From the NCBI RefSeq assembly GCF_001280595.1, contig NZ_LITU01000061.1, positions 91,233 through 155,232 of the forward strand: 64,000 nt of DNA, in the 5' to 3' direction. A program made the translations under genes and the position numbers. The stretch is from Paenibacillus xylanivorans (GTDB taxonomy: Bacteria > Bacillota > Bacilli > Paenibacillales > Paenibacillaceae). Shown here piece by piece: positions 44,719 to 54,107 of the stretch. The notes beneath the pieces are model-generated. The model had not been told where the DNA came from and did no database searches. It worked only from the letters and a program-made list of their open reading frames with translations. Positions within the stretch are counted from its first letter, which is position 1; every line of letters begins with the position of its first letter.

Positions 44719-45627
44719 TTGAGCTATCGCATTGAGGTTGGATTTACGCCTGTGTTTGAATTCATGGCCAGCTTGCATACATATATTTGCCGGAAATCGC
44801 ATAAAAAAATTGATTTATCTATAGCCTGGGCGCAAAAAACAGAAGGACAGCTAAGTTCTGAGCTTGATGCCATTTTGCAAGATATGAAAGTGGATGATGA
44901 TTGGAAATGGATGTATCTGCTTGTCTGTTTACGAGTAGAAGATGAGGAGCCAGAGGATTTTATTGAATGGTTCAGTAAACGAACCGTGCTGGAGCTCCGT
45001 GACATTTTTGCCCGGTATAGCTTCCCGTATACGGATGATATTGATGCTTTCCAGACTCGAATGACCTATGTATTAACAGAGTGGAATGAGCAATATTTTC
45101 GCTTGCTTGATCCAGCGGTCTTACAGCATTTGAGACAAGAGGTGCTGGACCGCAAGGAGCAATTGCGACAGTCTTCTCAGGAGAAGGTATTGGACGAGGC
45201 AACCAATGGTTTGATGTTTCGGGATGTAAACGGACTGGAAAGAATGCTGCTGGTGCCGCAATTTCATTTTCAGCCACTAAATGTCATCCTGCATTTTGGA
45301 GATACCCTGTTGTGTCACTATTCCTCCAGATTGTATATGGGAGACGAAGAATATATTCCGACCCATCATTTGCGAGTGATCCGCAGTTTGGGAGAGAAGA
45401 ATAGACTGAAAATCATGCGTTTTCTGCATCAGGGACCGCGTTCTTTTATAGAAATTGTCCGTCACTTGAAGCTTTCCAAAGGAATAACTCATGACCATCT
45501 ATCGAAGCTTCGTGGAGCTGGGCTGGTCTATGCGCATTTTGAAGGAGAGAGCCTGGTTGAATATTCTCTTCGTCTTCATGCACTGGAGCAGATATTGCCA
45601 AATGTCATGAATTATCTGGAACAATAA
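44719..45627 (+). CDS. ArsR-type regulator with long N-terminal domain
   Basis: 302 residues. The N-terminal 210 are helical and not recognised (SYRIEVGFTPVFEFMASLHTY). The C-terminal 85 contain an ArsR winged helix: HHLRVIRSLGEKNRLKIMRFLHQGPRSFIEIVRHLKLSKGITHDHLSKLRGAGLV. Several such long ArsR proteins occur in Paenibacillus near transporters. TTG 44719 with AGGAGAGG upstream; TTG 44713 is too close to it. TATAAT occurs at 44681. It precedes the peptide transporter operon, separated by a hairpin, and may regulate it. Confidence 0.85.
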   Translation: MSYRIEVGFTPVFEFMASLHTYICRKSHKKIDLSIAWAQKTEGQLSSELDAILQDMKVDDDWKWMYLLVCLRVEDEEPEDFIEWFSKRTVLELRDIFARYSFPYTDDIDAFQTRMTYVLTEWNEQYFRLLDPAVLQHLRQEVLDRKEQLRQSSQEKVLDEATNGLMFRDVNGLERMLLVPQFHFQPLNVILHFGDTLLCHYSSRLYMGDEEYIPTHHLRVIRSLGEKNRLKIMRFLHQGPRSFIEIVRHLKLSKGITHDHLSKLRGAGLVYAHFEGESLVEYSLRLHALEQILPNVMNYLEQ

Positions 45628-45671
45628 CGTTTATCAAAATGTGGTTTTTAGCAAAAAGATATCCCTCCAAT

Positions 45672-45746
45672 ATAGCCGTAGGTTTGTTGTGGCCGAACTG
45701 AAATTTATTCAGGAAATCCGCGCAAAACATACGGCTATTTTATCGC
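45672..45746 (+). terminator. Terminator-like hairpin
   Basis: ATAGCCGTA/TACGGCTAT arms with a long loop, then TTTTATCGCTTT. The rest of the 320-base gap to the transporter operon is AT-rich leader. Confidence 0.5.
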
Positions 45747-45947
45747 TTTAAAGTGGATATTAATGGGTTTAATATAAATATTTTTTTGTGGTTCTCTATT
45801 TACAGAACCGTATCCGATTCTTATAATAGGGCTTATCGAACTTATACCTTACTAATTTCATAGGAATTATATATATTCTGAATCATTTCGGGAATTAGGA
45901 ACGGCTGAGCGAGAAAATATGGATTATTATGAATTGGGGAGGATTTT

Positions 45948-47672
45948 ATGAGATTGAAAGGTTTATCCGTGGCATCGTTAATCATCAGTAGTGCGATTGT
46001 GTTATCTGCATGTGCAGGAGGTGGAGGAGCAGAGACCACTTCTCCTGGAAGCGGAACAACGAATCCAGGCACACAAGCGACTCCGGTTGCAGCAGCACTG
46101 GATGCACCATTTCAGGCAACGGATCTGAATCAATTACCTGAGACGGCAAAAATACGGACGGATACGGTTATTGTGGGGCTTACGGATCCCAGCGGTGCTT
46201 TCACACCGTACTTTCATCAGAGCGGATATGATGGCAACGTTGCTTCATTGCTTTTTGCTTCGCTTGTGACCGTAGATGAGAAAGGATTGCCTGTTCCCGA
46301 TCTCGCTGAAAGCTGGGATGTGTCCGAAGATCAGCGTACATACACGTTTCATCTAAGAAAAGATTCCAAGTTCAGTGACGGCTCACCGCTCACCGCAGAT
46401 GATGTCGCTTTTACATGGACCATTCTGCATGACAAGTCGTATGACGGTGGATTTGATATTTTCTCCTCCAAGGTTAAAGGCGGCAAAGCGTATACCGAAG
46501 GAAAGGCAGATCACATTGAGGGGATTCAAGTCGTTGATCCGTTAACGATCTCGGTCACACTGGAACAGCCTAACGCGACCGCTTTGCTTACATTAGGCTC
46601 TGAAGTGTTGTCCAAAGCCTACTACGGCAAAGACTATCAATTCGGGAAACTCGAATACATTAAGAATCTCCATGCAACACCTGTAGGCAATGGCCCTTAC
46701 AAACTTGAAAAGTTCATCCCGGGTCAGGAAGTTCGATTCGTTGCCAACGAGTTCTACTACAAGGGCAAACCAAAGACCGAACATTTCATATATAAAACAT
46801 CGGAAGGAGACACCTGGCAGTTTATTGAGACTGGAGAGATTGACTTCACTTCATTTACGGCTACCCAGGAGAATATCGATAAGCTGAAAAATATCCCATA
46901 CCTCAACCTTCTGCCTTACACACCAAGTACATACGGATATTTACAGCTCAATCTGGAACATGAACAGCTTCAGGACAAAGAAGTGCGGCAAGCCATCACG
47001 TATGGCCTGGATCGTCAGTCCATCTATGTGGACGCCAACCAGGGCGCAGGTGCTGTTGCCAACATTCCAACTTCACCTATTTCCTGGTCTTATACGGAAG
47101 AAGGCATTAATCCATACGCCTATGATCCGGACAAAGCCAATCAATTGCTAGATGATGCAGGTTGGGCGCGCGACGCGGATGGCATCCGTGAGAAGAATGG
47201 GAAGAAGCTGTCCCTTCATTTCCTCGGAACGAAAAGTCCAGCTACGGATATTTTCATTGCTGTAGCCAAAGAAAACTTCGAAGCGATTGGCGTGCAGTTT
47301 CAGCCTGAAGTATTTGCCGATTTCAACTCGCTTGTCTCCAAAGTGGAGGGCGGCGATTATGACGTGGCTTCCTTCTCCACAGCGATGCTAACGGATCCTG
47401 CGGACGGGGTGCTGCAATTTGTGGATGGGGAGCTTAAGGGGTACGACAATCCCAAAGTGAAAGAATTGTACAACAAAGGTCTGGCTACGACAGACATAGA
47501 GGAACGCAAGGCAGTATACAAACAGCTGTACCAGTTGCTCAATGATGAGCTGCCCGTGATTTTCACCAGTTACAAAAAAACAGTCTATGCCTATAATGGT
47601 CGGATCGATGGGCTCTCTGTCAGTCCATACCGCGGGATTGCAACCAGCTTGCCGGAATGGTCTCTGAAATAA
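45948..47672 (+). CDS. Oligopeptide-type ABC transporter substrate-binding lipoprotein
   Basis: 574 residues of the SBP_bac_5 family. Lipobox VLSACAGG, Gly/Thr-rich linker, then the family pattern VASLLFASLVTVDEKGLPVPDLAESWDV, FSDGSPLTADDVAFTWT and KEVRQAITYGLDRQSI. It captures peptides or related solutes (nickel and sugars are alternatives) outside the membrane. ATG 45948 follows GGGGAGGA. First gene of a five-gene operon with both permeases and both ATPases. Confidence 0.93.
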   Translation: MRLKGLSVASLIISSAIVLSACAGGGGAETTSPGSGTTNPGTQATPVAAALDAPFQATDLNQLPETAKIRTDTVIVGLTDPSGAFTPYFHQSGYDGNVASLLFASLVTVDEKGLPVPDLAESWDVSEDQRTYTFHLRKDSKFSDGSPLTADDVAFTWTILHDKSYDGGFDIFSSKVKGGKAYTEGKADHIEGIQVVDPLTISVTLEQPNATALLTLGSEVLSKAYYGKDYQFGKLEYIKNLHATPVGNGPYKLEKFIPGQEVRFVANEFYYKGKPKTEHFIYKTSEGDTWQFIETGEIDFTSFTATQENIDKLKNIPYLNLLPYTPSTYGYLQLNLEHEQLQDKEVRQAITYGLDRQSIYVDANQGAGAVANIPTSPISWSYTEEGINPYAYDPDKANQLLDDAGWARDADGIREKNGKKLSLHFLGTKSPATDIFIAVAKENFEAIGVQFQPEVFADFNSLVSKVEGGDYDVASFSTAMLTDPADGVLQFVDGELKGYDNPKVKELYNKGLATTDIEERKAVYKQLYQLLNDELPVIFTSYKKTVYAYNGRIDGLSVSPYRGIATSLPEWSLK

Positions 47673-47772
47673 GCGGTGGTATAAATCCAAAAACATAAAT
47701 ACCGAAATAAACAAACGTCCCTTGTGTTTGCGATGTCGCCGATGCAGGGGACGCATTAATAAGGAGCCTGAT

Positions 47773-48729
47773 ATGAGCACTTACATTGTGAAACGGATGA
47801 CATATATGGTTCTTATTTTGTTGGCCGCTTCCGTTCTGATTTTCAGCCTGTATGCACTTACTCCTGGAGACTACATCTCCAGCAACATTAAGCTGAGTCC
47901 AGAACGCAAGGCCGAGCTACGCGAATTGTATGGACTGGACAAGTCAGTGATCGAACGGTATCTCATCTGGATGAAAAATGCTTTACACGGGGACTTTGGA
48001 TATTCATTGGCACAACAGAAGCCAGTGCTCGCGTTGTTTAATGAATATATCTGGAATTCATTCCTGCTGGCTGCGGTGACCACGTTTCTGACCTGGTTCA
48101 TTGCGGTTATTATCGGTGTGATTGCTGCTTACAAGCAGTACTCGTGGTTCGACACTTTCGTGATGATAGGCATCTTTGCAGCCATGTCCGTGCCATCTTT
48201 CTTTATCGGATTGTTTTTAATTAAGCTGTTGGCGGTTGACTTAAAATGGTTGCCTCCAGGCAGCATGATGACTACAGGGAGTAATGCCACCGGTCTGGCT
48301 TATGTAAAAGAGGTAATTCAGCACATGACCCTGCCTGTAATTGTCATGACCCTGCTCGGGGTAGGTTCACTTACCCGTTACTTCCGCAGTAACATGATTG
48401 ATGTTATCAAGCAGGATTATATTCGTACGGCACGAGCCAAAGGTTTAAAAGAAAGCAAAGTGTTATACACCCATGCCTTGCGCAACGCTCTTTTGCCTGC
48501 GATTACACTGATTGGGTTCGAGCTTCCGTCCTTATTCGGCGGTTCACTGATAATTGAGAAAATATTCAGCTGGCCCGGTATCGGTCAGTTATATATGCAG
48601 TCCTTCTCACTGCGGGATTATCCGCTGTTGATGGGCTTTACCATGTTTATCGCCATCCTGACCGTCATTGGAACGCTGCTGTCTGATGTGCTATATCACA
48701 TCGCAGATCCGCGTGTCCGTTTGCAATAG
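47773..48729 (+). CDS. ABC transporter permease (DppB/OppB type)
   Basis: 318 residues, six helices. MSTYIVKRMTYMVLILL start and LYGLDKSVIERYLIWMKNALHGDFGYS are typical of OppB/DppB. The coupling loop RTARAKGLKESKVLYTHALRNALLPA is the EAA-like motif contacting the ATPases. ATG 47773 follows AAGGAG. The 100-base gap after the binding protein includes no clear terminator. Confidence 0.93.
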   Translation: MSTYIVKRMTYMVLILLAASVLIFSLYALTPGDYISSNIKLSPERKAELRELYGLDKSVIERYLIWMKNALHGDFGYSLAQQKPVLALFNEYIWNSFLLAAVTTFLTWFIAVIIGVIAAYKQYSWFDTFVMIGIFAAMSVPSFFIGLFLIKLLAVDLKWLPPGSMMTTGSNATGLAYVKEVIQHMTLPVIVMTLLGVGSLTRYFRSNMIDVIKQDYIRTARAKGLKESKVLYTHALRNALLPAITLIGFELPSLFGGSLIIEKIFSWPGIGQLYMQSFSLRDYPLLMGFTMFIAILTVIGTLLSDVLYHIADPRVRLQ

Positions 48730-48735
48730 GGGGCT

Positions 48736-49683
48736 ATGAAAATGACAACCTCTTCATCGTCTGTAACGAGAAGTGCCGCAGAAGCTGCCTTACCTTTAAA
48801 GGTTCCGGCCAAATCTTCCTTATGGAAATTGTCGCTTCGAAGACTGCTCAAAAACAAACTTGCCGTTGGCGGACTCATTGTGGTTTTGCTGATGTTTGTG
48901 GCTTGCTTCATTGGACCGCTGTTCTCACCTTACACCGATAACAAGATCAATATGGCAGCGATGAAACAAGGTCCAGGCATTCATCACTGGCTTGGCACGG
49001 ATGCGCTAGGCAGGGATGTGCTAACCCGTGTGCTGATGGCTGGTCGTATCTCACTCACCGTTGGTCTGGCCTCCATGGTTCTATCGGTATTTATCGGCTC
49101 CTTGCTTGGAGCCATCGCCGGATATTATCGTGGCATTGTAGATCAGGTCATTATGCGGATTGCTGACTTACTGCTAACGATTCCGGGACTGCCGCTGCTG
49201 TTCATTTTCGGCGCTTTGCTATCGGATTGGAAGGTTCCGCCGGATTCCCGAATGTATATCGTTATGCTGATGCTCAGCTTTGTCAACTGGCCCGGTATGG
49301 CACGAATGGTACGAGGTCAGATGTTAAGCTTGCGGGAGCGTGAATTTATGCAGGCTGCTGTTGTTCTGGGCTTGCGTGACCGCCGCAAACTGTTTCATCA
49401 TCTTTTGCCCAATATCGTACCTCTTCTCATCGTCATGGCTACCCTGAATATCGGAGGGTCCATTCTCAGCGAGTCGGTACTCAGCTTTTTTGGACTGGGT
49501 GTCATGCCGCCAACGCCTACATGGGGCAATATGATCGATGCAGCCAACAACATGATTGATTTTCAGCAGCATCCGTGGTTATGGATTCCGCCAGGGCTGT
49601 CCATTTTCGTGACCGTTATTGCGATTAACATTTTTGGTGATGGTCTTCGAGACGTATTAGATCCCAAACAGAAGAGAAGGTGA
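48736..49683 (+). CDS. ABC transporter permease (DppC/OppC type)
   Basis: 315 residues. OppC_N-like start, HHWLGTDALGRDVLTRVLMAGRISLTVG and the coupling loop REREFMQAAVVLGLRDRRKLFHHLLPNI. It pairs with the preceding permease to form the channel. ATG 48736, 6 bases after the previous stop, with GGGGG just upstream. Same operon. Confidence 0.93.
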   Translation: MKMTTSSSSVTRSAAEAALPLKVPAKSSLWKLSLRRLLKNKLAVGGLIVVLLMFVACFIGPLFSPYTDNKINMAAMKQGPGIHHWLGTDALGRDVLTRVLMAGRISLTVGLASMVLSVFIGSLLGAIAGYYRGIVDQVIMRIADLLLTIPGLPLLFIFGALLSDWKVPPDSRMYIVMLMLSFVNWPGMARMVRGQMLSLREREFMQAAVVLGLRDRRKLFHHLLPNIVPLLIVMATLNIGGSILSESVLSFFGLGVMPPTPTWGNMIDAANNMIDFQQHPWLWIPPGLSIFVTVIAINIFGDGLRDVLDPKQKRR

Positions 49684-49692
49684 GCACTCCCC

Positions 49693-50676
49693 ATGCGAAA
49701 TATGATTGAAATTGAACAACTTGAAACTCATTTTTACTCGGAAGAGGGCAATGTTAAAGCGGTGGATGGTGTAAGTCTGAATGTACGCGAAGGGGAGACG
49801 GTGTGTATTGTTGGTGAATCGGGCGGTGGAAAAGGTGTAACCGCCATGTCGATCATGGGATTGATCGAAGAACCGGCCGGCAAGGTGGTAGGCGGTACGA
49901 TCCGTTTTGGTGGACGGGATCTGATCCGTGAAAGTAAATCCTCACTGCGTGCCATCCGGGGAAACGACATCTCCATGATCTTCCAGGAACCGATGTCATC
50001 GCTGAATCCCGTTCTGAAAATCGGTGAGCAACTGATGGAGCCGCTGATTGTACACTTGAAAATGAGCAAAAAGCAGGCTCGCACCCGAGCGATTGAGCTG
50101 ATCGCCGAAGTTGGCATTTCACGCCCGGAACAGATCGCGAACAGTTATCCGCATGAACTGAGTGGAGGAATGTTACAGCGCATTATGATTGCCATTGCCA
50201 TCTCATGTAACCCAAAACTGTTAATCGCGGATGAACCAACTACTGCACTGGATGTGACTATTCAAGCACAGATATTGGATATGTTACAACACATCAAGTC
50301 CCATTCAGGAACCTCCATTCTAATGATTACGCACGACCTTGGAGTTGTAGCTGAAATGGCGGATTACGTTGTTGTAATGTATGCAGGCAAAGTGGTGGAA
50401 GAGGGGGAAGTCGTGCAATTATTTGAGTCTCCCAAACATCCATATACCCAGGGACTGCTTCGCTCCAAGCCGATTATTAATCAAAGGCAAGATGAATTGT
50501 ATTCTATACCTGGACATGTACCTGATCCACTATCTTTGAAAGACTCCTGTCATTTTGCTGATCGGTGTGAACACTGTATGTCGATATGCACTACGCAGAT
50601 GCCGACGCTGAATCAGCTTGGACCCGGACAGAAGGCTGCATGCTGGCTGTATGAGGAGGTATTGAGCCATGTCTGA
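49693..50676 (+). CDS. ABC transporter ATPase (OppD/DppD type) with altered Walker A
   Basis: 327 residues with an ABC ATPase domain and the C-terminal oligo_HPY cysteine-rich end (CHFADRCEHCMSIC). Q-loop MIFQEPMSSLNP, signature LSGGMLQRIM, Walker B LLIADEPTTALDV and H-loop MITHDLGVVAE are normal. The Walker A is GESGGGKG at residues 41-48: the usual Ser/Thr after the Lys is Gly48 (GGT 49834-49836), and the usual Ser45 is also Gly. This would weaken Mg-ATP binding. ATG 49693, 9 bases after the permease stop. It overlaps the next gene by 8 bases. Confidence 0.92.
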   Translation: MRNMIEIEQLETHFYSEEGNVKAVDGVSLNVREGETVCIVGESGGGKGVTAMSIMGLIEEPAGKVVGGTIRFGGRDLIRESKSSLRAIRGNDISMIFQEPMSSLNPVLKIGEQLMEPLIVHLKMSKKQARTRAIELIAEVGISRPEQIANSYPHELSGGMLQRIMIAIAISCNPKLLIADEPTTALDVTIQAQILDMLQHIKSHSGTSILMITHDLGVVAEMADYVVVMYAGKVVEEGEVVQLFESPKHPYTQGLLRSKPIINQRQDELYSIPGHVPDPLSLKDSCHFADRCEHCMSICTTQMPTLNQLGPGQKAACWLYEEVLSHV

Positions 50677-51634
50677 ACCTTTATTGGAAATCGAACATCT
50701 CAAAACCTATTTTCCAATACGCAAAGGACTATTGAATCGTACAGTAGCCCATGTGAAAGCGGTCGATGATATTAGCATCACAATCCATGAAGGCGAGACG
50801 TTTGGATTAGTGGGTGAATCCGGAAGTGGCAAGAGCACCGTTGGAAGAACCATCGTTCGGTTAACGGATAAGACGGAGGGACAGATTCGTTTTCAAGGTG
50901 TAGACTTGCATCAATTGTCCATGCAGGAGGTGCGGAAGATCCGTCCACAGCTTCAGCTTATTTTCCAAGACCCCTACAGTTCACTGAATCCGCGTTTACG
51001 CATTGGTGATGCGATCGGAGAGGCTGTATTGGATCACGGGTTAACGACTGCAAGTGAGGTGCGTGATTTGGTCAAGGAGGTACTCGCAGCCTGCGGCTTG
51101 TCATCCTATCATATTGATCGCTTCCCCCATGAGTTCTCCGGAGGACAGCGCCAACGGATTGGGATTGCGCGAGCCTTAATCTTAAATCCAAAACTGATTA
51201 TCGCAGATGAACCGGTATCTGCACTGGATGTGTCCATCCAGGCCCAAATTATCAACCTGTTCAGGCGGCTTCAGCAAGAGCGCGGCCTTGCTTACTTGTT
51301 TATTTCGCATGATCTGAGTGTGGTGGAACATCTGTGTGACCGCATCGGAGTGATGTATCTGGGCTCCATGGTCGAGACGGCTTCCAGAGATGAGTTGTTC
51401 GGCAATCCACTGCATCCGTATACGAAAGCCTTGCTGTCTGCCGTACCCGTACCGATTCCCAAATTGAAACGGGAACGAATCGTGCTCAAAGGTGATATTC
51501 CCAGCCCGGTGAATCCGCCAGCTGGCTGCAAGTTCCATACACGTTGTCCATGGGCAGAAGATGTTTGCAAGCAGCAGGTTCCTAAGTATCGAAACGTTGG
51601 AGCGAGTCATTTTGTAGCCTGTCATTTGGTCTGA
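50669..51634 (+). CDS. ABC transporter ATPase (OppF/DppF type)
   Basis: 321 residues. Canonical Walker A GESGSGKSTVGRT, Q-loop LIFQDPYSSLNPR, signature FSGGQRQRIGIARAL, Walker B LIIADEPVSALDVSIQAQ, H-loop FISHDLSVVEHL, and a C-terminal oligo_HPY tail CKFHTRCPWAEDVCK. ATG 50669 overlaps the previous stop, indicating coupled translation. Together with the OppD-type ATPase it forms the heterodimer driving the transporter. Confidence 0.94.
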   Translation: MSEPLLEIEHLKTYFPIRKGLLNRTVAHVKAVDDISITIHEGETFGLVGESGSGKSTVGRTIVRLTDKTEGQIRFQGVDLHQLSMQEVRKIRPQLQLIFQDPYSSLNPRLRIGDAIGEAVLDHGLTTASEVRDLVKEVLAACGLSSYHIDRFPHEFSGGQRQRIGIARALILNPKLIIADEPVSALDVSIQAQIINLFRRLQQERGLAYLFISHDLSVVEHLCDRIGVMYLGSMVETASRDELFGNPLHPYTKALLSAVPVPIPKLKRERIVLKGDIPSPVNPPAGCKFHTRCPWAEDVCKQQVPKYRNVGASHFVACHLV

Positions 51635-51745
51635 AGCATGTGAGAATAATTTCTTATTAACGTTATTTTATGAATACGGAATGGAATTATTTAGGTTTCA
51701 TCCATTCTGTATGTATTCACTCGAAGATGCATCAAAGAACGAAAA

Positions 51746-51785
51746 GACGCTCCCGACAGGTAAGTCGGGGCGTATTTTATTTTTT
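51746..51785 (+). terminator. Rho-independent terminator
   Basis: ACGCTCCCGAC/GTCGGGGCGT stem with ATTTTATTTTTTT tail; ends the peptide transporter operon. Confidence 0.85.
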
Positions 51786-51858
51786 TGAAACCTTCAAACC
51801 ACTACATCCGTTTAATATTTACACAAAAACAAAATTTGGAAGCGAAAGGTGGATACAT

Positions 51859-52350
51859 ATGCGAAAAATGAAAATAACGTCCATGCTGAAAGCCATTATT
51901 GTTGCGGCACTATCGGCACCCATGATTCTTGCCATACCAACCGCCGGGGTAGCTGTCGCCAGTCCGAGTATCAAGCCGCACGCGCTTACTCCACCACCAC
52001 CGCCTTTGGAACCAAGTATTAATACATTGTCTTCCCCAACATATATCTATCAGGCAGTGGGGACTGTTACACCTGGAGGCGGGCTGACTGCGATTGTAAA
52101 TACAACAACAACGGCCTTCTCGGAGATGAAATCACTGCAAGTCGATTATCGACTTGAACGCTGGACGGGAACGGCCTGGATACTCTATCAATCCGGTACC
52201 AAGAAGAAAACGCAAACGCAGTCCCTCAATGCCCAATCGAGCTGGACCGTTATAACCGGATATTACTATCGAGTCGTCAGTCTTCATACGGCGGATGATG
52301 GGGTCAAACCTGAGACATCCACTCATATTTCAAGCAATGTACTATTTTGA
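51859..52350 (+). CDS. Secreted protein of unknown function (163 aa)
   Basis: 163 residues with a Sec signal peptide (AIIVAALSAPMILAIPTAGVAVAS), a proline run after it, then a beta-rich body with IYQAVGTVTPGGG and DYRLERWTGTAWILYQSGT. I recognise no family beyond a resemblance to small secreted Bacillus proteins. ATG 51859 with AAAGGTGG upstream. It ends 4 bases from the convergent anti-sigma gene end. Confidence 0.75.
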   Translation: MRKMKITSMLKAIIVAALSAPMILAIPTAGVAVASPSIKPHALTPPPPPLEPSINTLSSPTYIYQAVGTVTPGGGLTAIVNTTTTAFSEMKSLQVDYRLERWTGTAWILYQSGTKKKTQTQSLNAQSSWTVITGYYYRVVSLHTADDGVKPETSTHISSNVLF

Positions 52351-52354
52351 TTGA

Positions 52355-53335
52355 TTAACGGGTACTACCCGGAAATTTTTGCTCCTGCAGGTCATTGGCA
52401 ATGGCAATCATCTCTTCTTCCGAGACGGTTCCGAATAAGCTCATATTTACAGAACCCATCATCCATTGAAAGGTATTATAGGGGGGGCCTAGGGAAAGAA
52501 ATGCATCGCTGCCATCAGCCAGCTTGACAATGCTAGTTTCGCGAAGCATGGGCCCCTCAATGACCTGACCCGGCAAAACATAGGCATAATCAAACTGAAT
52601 GATTTCTTCTTCACCATTCTTACCTACACCAGTATAACGAACTCTCATGCGTTCCGATTCATAATAATCTTCCGGATTGACGGGATTGAGGGTGTCCAGC
52701 ATAAGTTCATATTTGATCTTTGTAAACCGCTTCGGTATGGCTTTTGACAGCAAAAAGTCACCCTTAAATCCTGAGCGTGCGATATCCTTTGTTACTATAA
52801 TAGGTTCAAGCAAGTGTGACTCCTCATAGAAGGGGAGTTTAATCTCTCCTTCTTCTTCGGGTTGTTCATCTCCACTGGAAAAAGTGGGAGCCTCATTAAT
52901 TCCTCGTTCAGGAGGTGGAGGTGTCTTGGCTGTCGACGGATCAGCGCCCAAATGAGTAGTACGATCCTCAATAACAATGGATTTCATGCCATTACCCCAG
53001 TCCTTGATTGATTGAACAAAGGGAGAAACAGCTTGTGTCCCGGAAGGCAGACTGAAGATGACGGCGCCGATGGTCACGGACGCAGCCACAATGACAGATA
53101 ATCGTACGGTGCGCATTCTTTTCTTGCGTGCGCCAAGTCGGGCAATTTCCTTTTGAACTTGGAGCCAGGATTGACGCATGGGTTCGGTGTTGGAAACAGT
53201 AGGGGTGGCAGATACAGCCTCATGGAAGGCTTCGTCAAAAGCCATATCAAACGCGGCATCGAAAAAATCGTCTTCCAGCTCTGAATCGAATGAATCAATA
53301 TGCTTATCGGACTTGCCTTTGCTCAATGCTTCCAC
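52355..53335 (-). CDS. Membrane anti-sigma factor (DUF4367-like C-terminus)
   Basis: 326 residues. An acidic, Phe/Asp-rich N-terminal region (FDSELEDDFFDAAFD) and a helical stretch face the cytosol; one transmembrane helix lies around residues 79-98 (RLSVIVAASVTIGAVIFSL); the extracytoplasmic part ends DAFLSLGPPYNTFQWMMG..MIAIANDL, like DUF4367. It follows an ECF sigma gene with a 32-base overlap, so it is most likely that sigma factor's anti-sigma. GTG 53335 with AAGGA upstream. Confidence 0.8.
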   Translation of the reverse strand: MEALSKGKSDKHIDSFDSELEDDFFDAAFDMAFDEAFHEAVSATPTVSNTEPMRQSWLQVQKEIARLGARKKRMRTVRLSVIVAASVTIGAVIFSLPSGTQAVSPFVQSIKDWGNGMKSIVIEDRTTHLGADPSTAKTPPPPERGINEAPTFSSGDEQPEEEGEIKLPFYEESHLLEPIIVTKDIARSGFKGDFLLSKAIPKRFTKIKYELMLDTLNPVNPEDYYESERMRVRYTGVGKNGEEEIIQFDYAYVLPGQVIEGPMLRETSIVKLADGSDAFLSLGPPYNTFQWMMGSVNMSLFGTVSEEEMIAIANDLQEQKFPGSTR

Positions 53336-53893
53336 CCCATTCCTTATGTAATTTCTTCTTGATACTTCCGCGGGCTCTGAACAAACGTTGCTTCACAATT
53401 TCTTCGGATGTATCAAGCAGATCAGCCATTTCCCGATAGGAAAGGCCCTCTTTCCAGCGCAGCTCCACGAGTACACGGTATTCCGGCTTAAGCTGTTCCA
53501 GATAGAACTCGATGGATTCCTGCATCATTTGAGTCTCCACCGTGCTCTCCACGGAAGCTGCCGTCTGATTAATTGTCTCCATATCTATAAAAACACTATC
53601 CGTATCCAGTTGGTTACGGTTATTTTTATTTTTTCTCAGATAATTAATGGCGGTGTTCCGTGTGACAACTTCAGCCATGCTTTCAGTTTGACTTCGTTGT
53701 CGAAGATAGGTTTGTTTTTAATGATTTTGATAAAAGCTTCCTGAATGATATCTTCTGCTGCAGCACGTTCTTTGATGATGTAAACGATGAGACCATGTAC
53801 CATATTATAGTATTCGTAGTACACTTCTTCTTGAAGCTGCGGGCCCAAATTATGGAAATCTGAGGCTAAGAGTAATTGGAGCCGATTGGCCAT
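53304..53893 (-). pseudogene. ECF sigma factor, frameshifted
   Basis: Region 2 (about 53893-53672) reads EEVYYEYYNMVHGL...RAAAEDIIQEAFIKII; region 4 (to 53304) reads LKPEYRVLVELRWKEGLSYREMADLLDTSEEIVKQRLFRARGSIKKKL. They lie in different frames. At 53669-53671 the coding strand reads CTGAAGTTGTCACACGG; one more A restores KAWLKVVTRNTAINYLRK, the standard join. A single-base loss breaks the gene. ATG 53893 follows AAAGGAG. The downstream anti-sigma gene is intact, which is odd if the sigma factor is truly dead. Confidence 0.85.
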
Positions 53894-54018
53894 GATGTTC
53901 TCCTTTCTGGTGAACAATCCACAAACATTGGTATCATTTCATTTTACAACATTATATGGAAGCGATACAATGGGAGGTTAGTCCGACAGAAGCAGAAAAA
54001 ATATAGCCAAAATAGAGA

Positions 54019-54064
54019 GAGGCTGCCTCGCTGACCAGTAAATCATTGTCAGAAGGGCAGCCTC
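54019..54064 (-). terminator. Hairpin after the aminopeptidase genes
   Basis: GAGGCTGCC/GGCAGCCTC outer stem with an inner CTGAC/GTCAG pairing; tail TCTCTATTTT on the minus strand. Confidence 0.6.
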
Positions 54065-54107
54065 CTATGTGTTATCTAATAATCGTAGTAGAACAGATAT
54101 AAATGGC

